Shown piece after piece: positions 61,788 to 63,772 of a stretch of DNA of 63,772 nucleotides. The notes under the pieces are model-generated. The model was given only the letters and a program-made list of their open reading frames with translations, had not been told where the DNA came from and ran no database searches. The stretch spans positions 1 through 63,772 of the forward strand of contig CANFVE010000015.1 in assembly GCA_947450365.1 (NCBI GenBank), given 5' to 3'. Origin of the DNA: Cytophagaceae bacterium. Lineage in GTDB: Bacteria > Bacteroidota > Bacteroidia > Cytophagales > Spirosomataceae. Position 1 is the first letter of the stretch, and every line of letters starts with the position of its first letter. The translations under genes were made by a program, and so were the position numbers.

Positions 61788-63441
61788 ATACAATCGCTAA
61801 CGTCATCACCATCAAACAACCCAATACATTCAGCCATAAAAATGCCATTAGGTCTATTTTCCACGCATAAATGACCAATGCTTCCGTGATGATGGCCGCC
61901 CAAAATACTTGGGTTCCTGTGGTTTTAGGTAAATAAAATGCGCATAAAAAGATGCCCAAAATGGTGCCATAAAACCAAGAACCGAGGATATTAACCACCT
62001 CGATTAAGCTACCCATATTCACGGCGAATTGCGCGACTATCAAACATAAGATACCCCAGCCGAGCGTAATGCCTTTGGAAACCCACCAATAATGCAGGTT
62101 GGTCGACTCCGTATTGAAAAACCGCTGGTAGATATCTACCATACTAATGGAGGTAAGTGAACCAAATGCCGAGGCCATCGAACCCATGGAGGCCAATAAA
62201 ATCATAGCAATTAAAAAACCGACAACGCCGATCGGCAAGTGGTCAATGATGTAGCGCAAAAATATATAATTCGTGTCCTGGGGTTCGATTTGCGTACTTT
62301 TTGCGTTAATCGAGGCTACGGCTTTTTCTCTGAGGGCTGCTTGTTTGACATTCAAATTCCCAATTTCCTCCTTCAAATTATTCACGGAGGCTTGATCTTC
62401 TTTTTTGATGGCCGCGATTAGGGCAAATTCTTTTTGTTTTTTCGCTTCGAAAATCTCTTTTTTAGATTTATCGAAGGATTCATGCCCGGGATGCTGTTGC
62501 CATTTTTCTTCCGAAAGCTTATTGAAGAACATGGGCGGTTCATGAAACTGATAAAATACAAACACCAGAATTCCAACGAGCAAAATGAAAAACTGCATGG
62601 GGATTTTCAAAAATCCATTTAATAATAGCCCTTTTTTGCTTTCAGAGGCCGATTGCCCACTTAGGTAGCGCCCAACTTGGCTTTGGTCCGTTCCGAAATA
62701 CGACAATTGCAAAAAGAATCCCCCAATGATTCCGGACCAGATATTATAGCGATTATTGACATCGAATTTCCAATCAATCAAATTGATTTTCCCCATTTTA
62801 CCTGCCAAATGCATCGATTCGCCCAAGCCGATTTCCGCGGGTAATTGGTACACAACAAGGACCCCCACCATCACCATGCCCGCAAGAACGACGGACATTT
62901 GTAACATTTGCGTATAGGAGATCGCTTTTGACCCCCCTAACATACAATAGGTTGTCACGATCAAGGCCGTCACCGCATTCGTCCAAGCCAAATCCCAGCC
63001 TAATAAGGTAGATAAGATAATCGAAGGTGCTGCGATGGTTACGCCTGTGGAGAGGGCACGAGGAATTAAAAACAATAAACTGGTTAACACACGTGTTTTT
63101 GAATCGAATCGTTTTTCTAAAAACTGATAGGCGGTGTATACTTTTAATTGGTAATAACGTGGAATAAACGTGACCGACAAAATGATCATCGCGATGGGCA
63201 ATCCCAAATAAAACTGGACAAATCGCATACCATCCGTATAAGCTTGTCCGGGTGCCGACAAAAAAGTGATCGCCGAAGCCTGGGTGGCCATGACGGATAA
63301 GAGGATGTGATACCAGGGTAATTCGCGGTCCGCGAGAAGGAAACCTTTCAACGAATGTTTGGCTTGGTTGCCTTTCCAGCTCCCGTAAGCGACAATGCCG
63401 CCAATCGTTCCAATTAATACAATCCAATCGATGGCCTTCAT
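61759..63441 (-). CDS. Sodium:solute symporter (SSS family, SGLT-like)
   Basis: A 560-residue membrane protein with about 13 hydrophobic segments. The start DWIVLIGTIGGIVAYGSWKGNQAKHSLKGFLLADRELPWYHILLSVMATQASAITFLSAPGQAYTDGM is typical of SSS transporters; later SYFGTDQSQVGRYLSG is the conserved SGLT motif. A large soluble insert of about 100 residues (roughly 300-400) is Lys/Glu-rich and coiled-coil-like (KKEIFEAKKQKEFALIAAIKKEDQASVNNLKEE). It imports sugars, sialic acid or other solutes with sodium. A 36-residue membrane mini-protein gene ends one base before its start. Its end overlaps the convergent cyclophilin gene by 29 bases. Confidence 0.93.
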   Translation of the reverse strand: MKAIDWIVLIGTIGGIVAYGSWKGNQAKHSLKGFLLADRELPWYHILLSVMATQASAITFLSAPGQAYTDGMRFVQFYLGLPIAMIILSVTFIPRYYQLKVYTAYQFLEKRFDSKTRVLTSLLFLIPRALSTGVTIAAPSIILSTLLGWDLAWTNAVTALIVTTYCMLGGSKAISYTQMLQMSVVLAGMVMVGVLVVYQLPAEIGLGESMHLAGKMGKINLIDWKFDVNNRYNIWSGIIGGFFLQLSYFGTDQSQVGRYLSGQSASESKKGLLLNGFLKIPMQFFILLVGILVFVFYQFHEPPMFFNKLSEEKWQQHPGHESFDKSKKEIFEAKKQKEFALIAAIKKEDQASVNNLKEEIGNLNVKQAALREKAVASINAKSTQIEPQDTNYIFLRYIIDHLPIGVVGFLIAMILLASMGSMASAFGSLTSISMVDIYQRFFNTESTNLHYWWVSKGITLGWGILCLIVAQFAVNMGSLIEVVNILGSWFYGTILGIFLCAFYLPKTTGTQVFWAAIITEALVIYAWKIDLMAFLWLNVLGCLMVMTLAIVFNGLHRLKS

Positions 63442-63442
63442 A

Positions 63443-63553
63443 TTATTGGAATTGAGCGCTGAACAGGATGAAAAAAAGGATGATGGCGATTAAAAATCCG
63501 ACAAGGGAAATATACCAATTTTTCCAGTTGGGCTGTTTAACTTCGGGTTCCAT
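63443..63553 (-). CDS. 36-residue single-span membrane mini-protein, candidate symporter subunit
   Basis: Read on the minus strand from ATG at 63553 to TAA at 63443: a hydrophilic N-terminus MEPEVKQPNWKNWY and then one membrane helix, about residues 15-31 (SLVGFLIAIILFFILF), ending SAQFQ. The stop is separated from the symporter ATG by one base (TAATATG), which indicates coupled translation. A perfect -7 box TATATTTG lies 18 bases before its ATG, so it opens the transcript. Small partner subunits are known for other SSS carriers (for example DUF485 with ActP, YhdT with PanF). No similarity is recognised; the case rests on its position, promoter and clean helix. Confidence 0.7.
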   Translation of the reverse strand: MEPEVKQPNWKNWYISLVGFLIAIILFFILFSAQFQ

Positions 63554-63571
63554 CGATTTTGTTTAGAGAAT

Positions 63572-63579
63572 CAAATATA
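63572..63579 (-). promoter_or_regulatory. -7 box TATATTTG of the mini-protein/symporter operon
   Basis: A perfect TAnnTTTG match on the minus strand (63579-63572), 18 bases before the ATG at 63553. A weak TTTA stands near the -33 distance. Confidence 0.5.
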
Positions 63580-63616
63580 ATTCGCTTTTGGCTTTAATCA
63601 TAAATTTATCTCAGCT

Positions 63617-63648
63617 TTTGGATTAGTAATAATTGCTAATTACCTTTG
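63617..63648 (+). promoter_or_regulatory. Promoter of tRNA-Leu
   Basis: TTTG (63617-63620), 20-base spacer, TACCTTTG (63641-63648): a full match to the Bacteroidota promoter, 13 bases before the tRNA 5-prime end. It is identical in -7 sequence and spacing to the purH promoter. Confidence 0.82.
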
Positions 63649-63661
63649 CACTCCAAATTAC

Positions 63662-63746
63662 GCGGGCGTGGTGGAATTGGTAGACATACCAGACTTAGGA
63701 TCTGGCGCCGCGAGGCATGGGGGTTCGAGTCCCTTCGCCCGTACCA
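63662..63746 (+). tRNA. tRNA-Leu, anticodon UAG
   Basis: An 85-nt class II tRNA. Acceptor GCGGGCG (63662-63668) pairs with CGCCCGT (63736-63742; one G-T pair at the end). The anticodon stem CCAGA/TCTGG encloses loop CTTAGGA, giving anticodon TAG. A long variable arm follows, as required for leucine, then the T-loop TTCGAGT. A and the encoded CCA end at 63746. It reads CUN leucine codons. Confidence 0.95.
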
Positions 63747-63772
63747 ATGGCAAGCCCTCAACACCAGAAAGG

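Noticed and set aside
62798-63427. A 209-codon frame antisense-shifted within the symporter gene
   Set aside because: Same strand, other frame, His/Arg-rich, no motif; a shadow of the transporter gene.

Overview
The window looks like chromosomal DNA of a Bacteroidota bacterium, most likely a member of Cytophagales (inference; a freshwater Aquirufa/Arcicella-type relative would fit). The evidence is a SusC/SusD pair, many secreted proteins and lipoproteins, amylosucrase-type sucrose use, DUF4266/DUF3570 proteins, and promoters of the Bacteroidota type (TTTG, about 20 bases, TAnnTTTG). The clearest promoters precede tRNA-Leu and purH. No phage, insertion sequence, CRISPR array or rRNA was seen.

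Layout. 1-2030: end of a SusC-SusD operon and its terminator. 2083-6221: divergent secreted peptidases (M13, S9). 6301-10368: a Gfo/Idh/MocA oxidoreductase, an esterase-pectinesterase fusion and a TIM-barrel isomerase. 10433-14624: sucrose operon (transporter, fructokinase, amylosucrase-like GH13). 14697-17868: SDR, lipid kinase, M20 amidohydrolase. 17983-21418: redox cluster Rieske, thioredoxin, ApbE, DUF4266, DUF3570. 21736-31809: signalling operon with two propeller-sensor SpoIIE phosphatases, an RsbW-type kinase, a STAS protein, a GAF-PAS-cyclase-HD protein and a YitT membrane protein. 31958-33542: arsenic genes arsR, arsI and an ArsC-like phosphatase. 34236-38538: secreted sugar dehydrogenase with cytochrome c, then an acyl-CoA synthetase. 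38609-42059: uronate-sugar genes GH105, kduD, GH88. 42148-51504: housekeeping genes purH, gyrB, ppk1, nucleoside transporter, dnaG. 51531-55663: a small secreted protein, two beta-barrels and a vanadium-haloperoxidase-like PAP2 lipoprotein. 55741-61138: sugar-oxidoreductase operon divergent from an MFS transporter. 61206-63746: cyclophilin, sodium/solute symporter with a 36-residue membrane mini-protein, and tRNA-Leu(UAG).

Together the genes suggest a heterotroph living on plant or algal polysaccharides: pectin-like and uronate sugars, sucrose, and oxidised sugars.

Three things go beyond routine annotation. (1) A family of at least five intergenic hairpins has a near-constant 11-nt apex (TCCTTsCCGGT) and stems that differ by compensatory changes. 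One copy supplies the -33 box of purH, and two copies bracket arsR-arsI. (2) The 21736-31809 operon appears to join periplasmic sensing to partner switching and to a K/T-type adenylate cyclase, with no sigma factor in sight. (3) The Rieske/Trx/ApbE/DUF4266/DUF3570 cluster is a candidate envelope redox system of unknown function.
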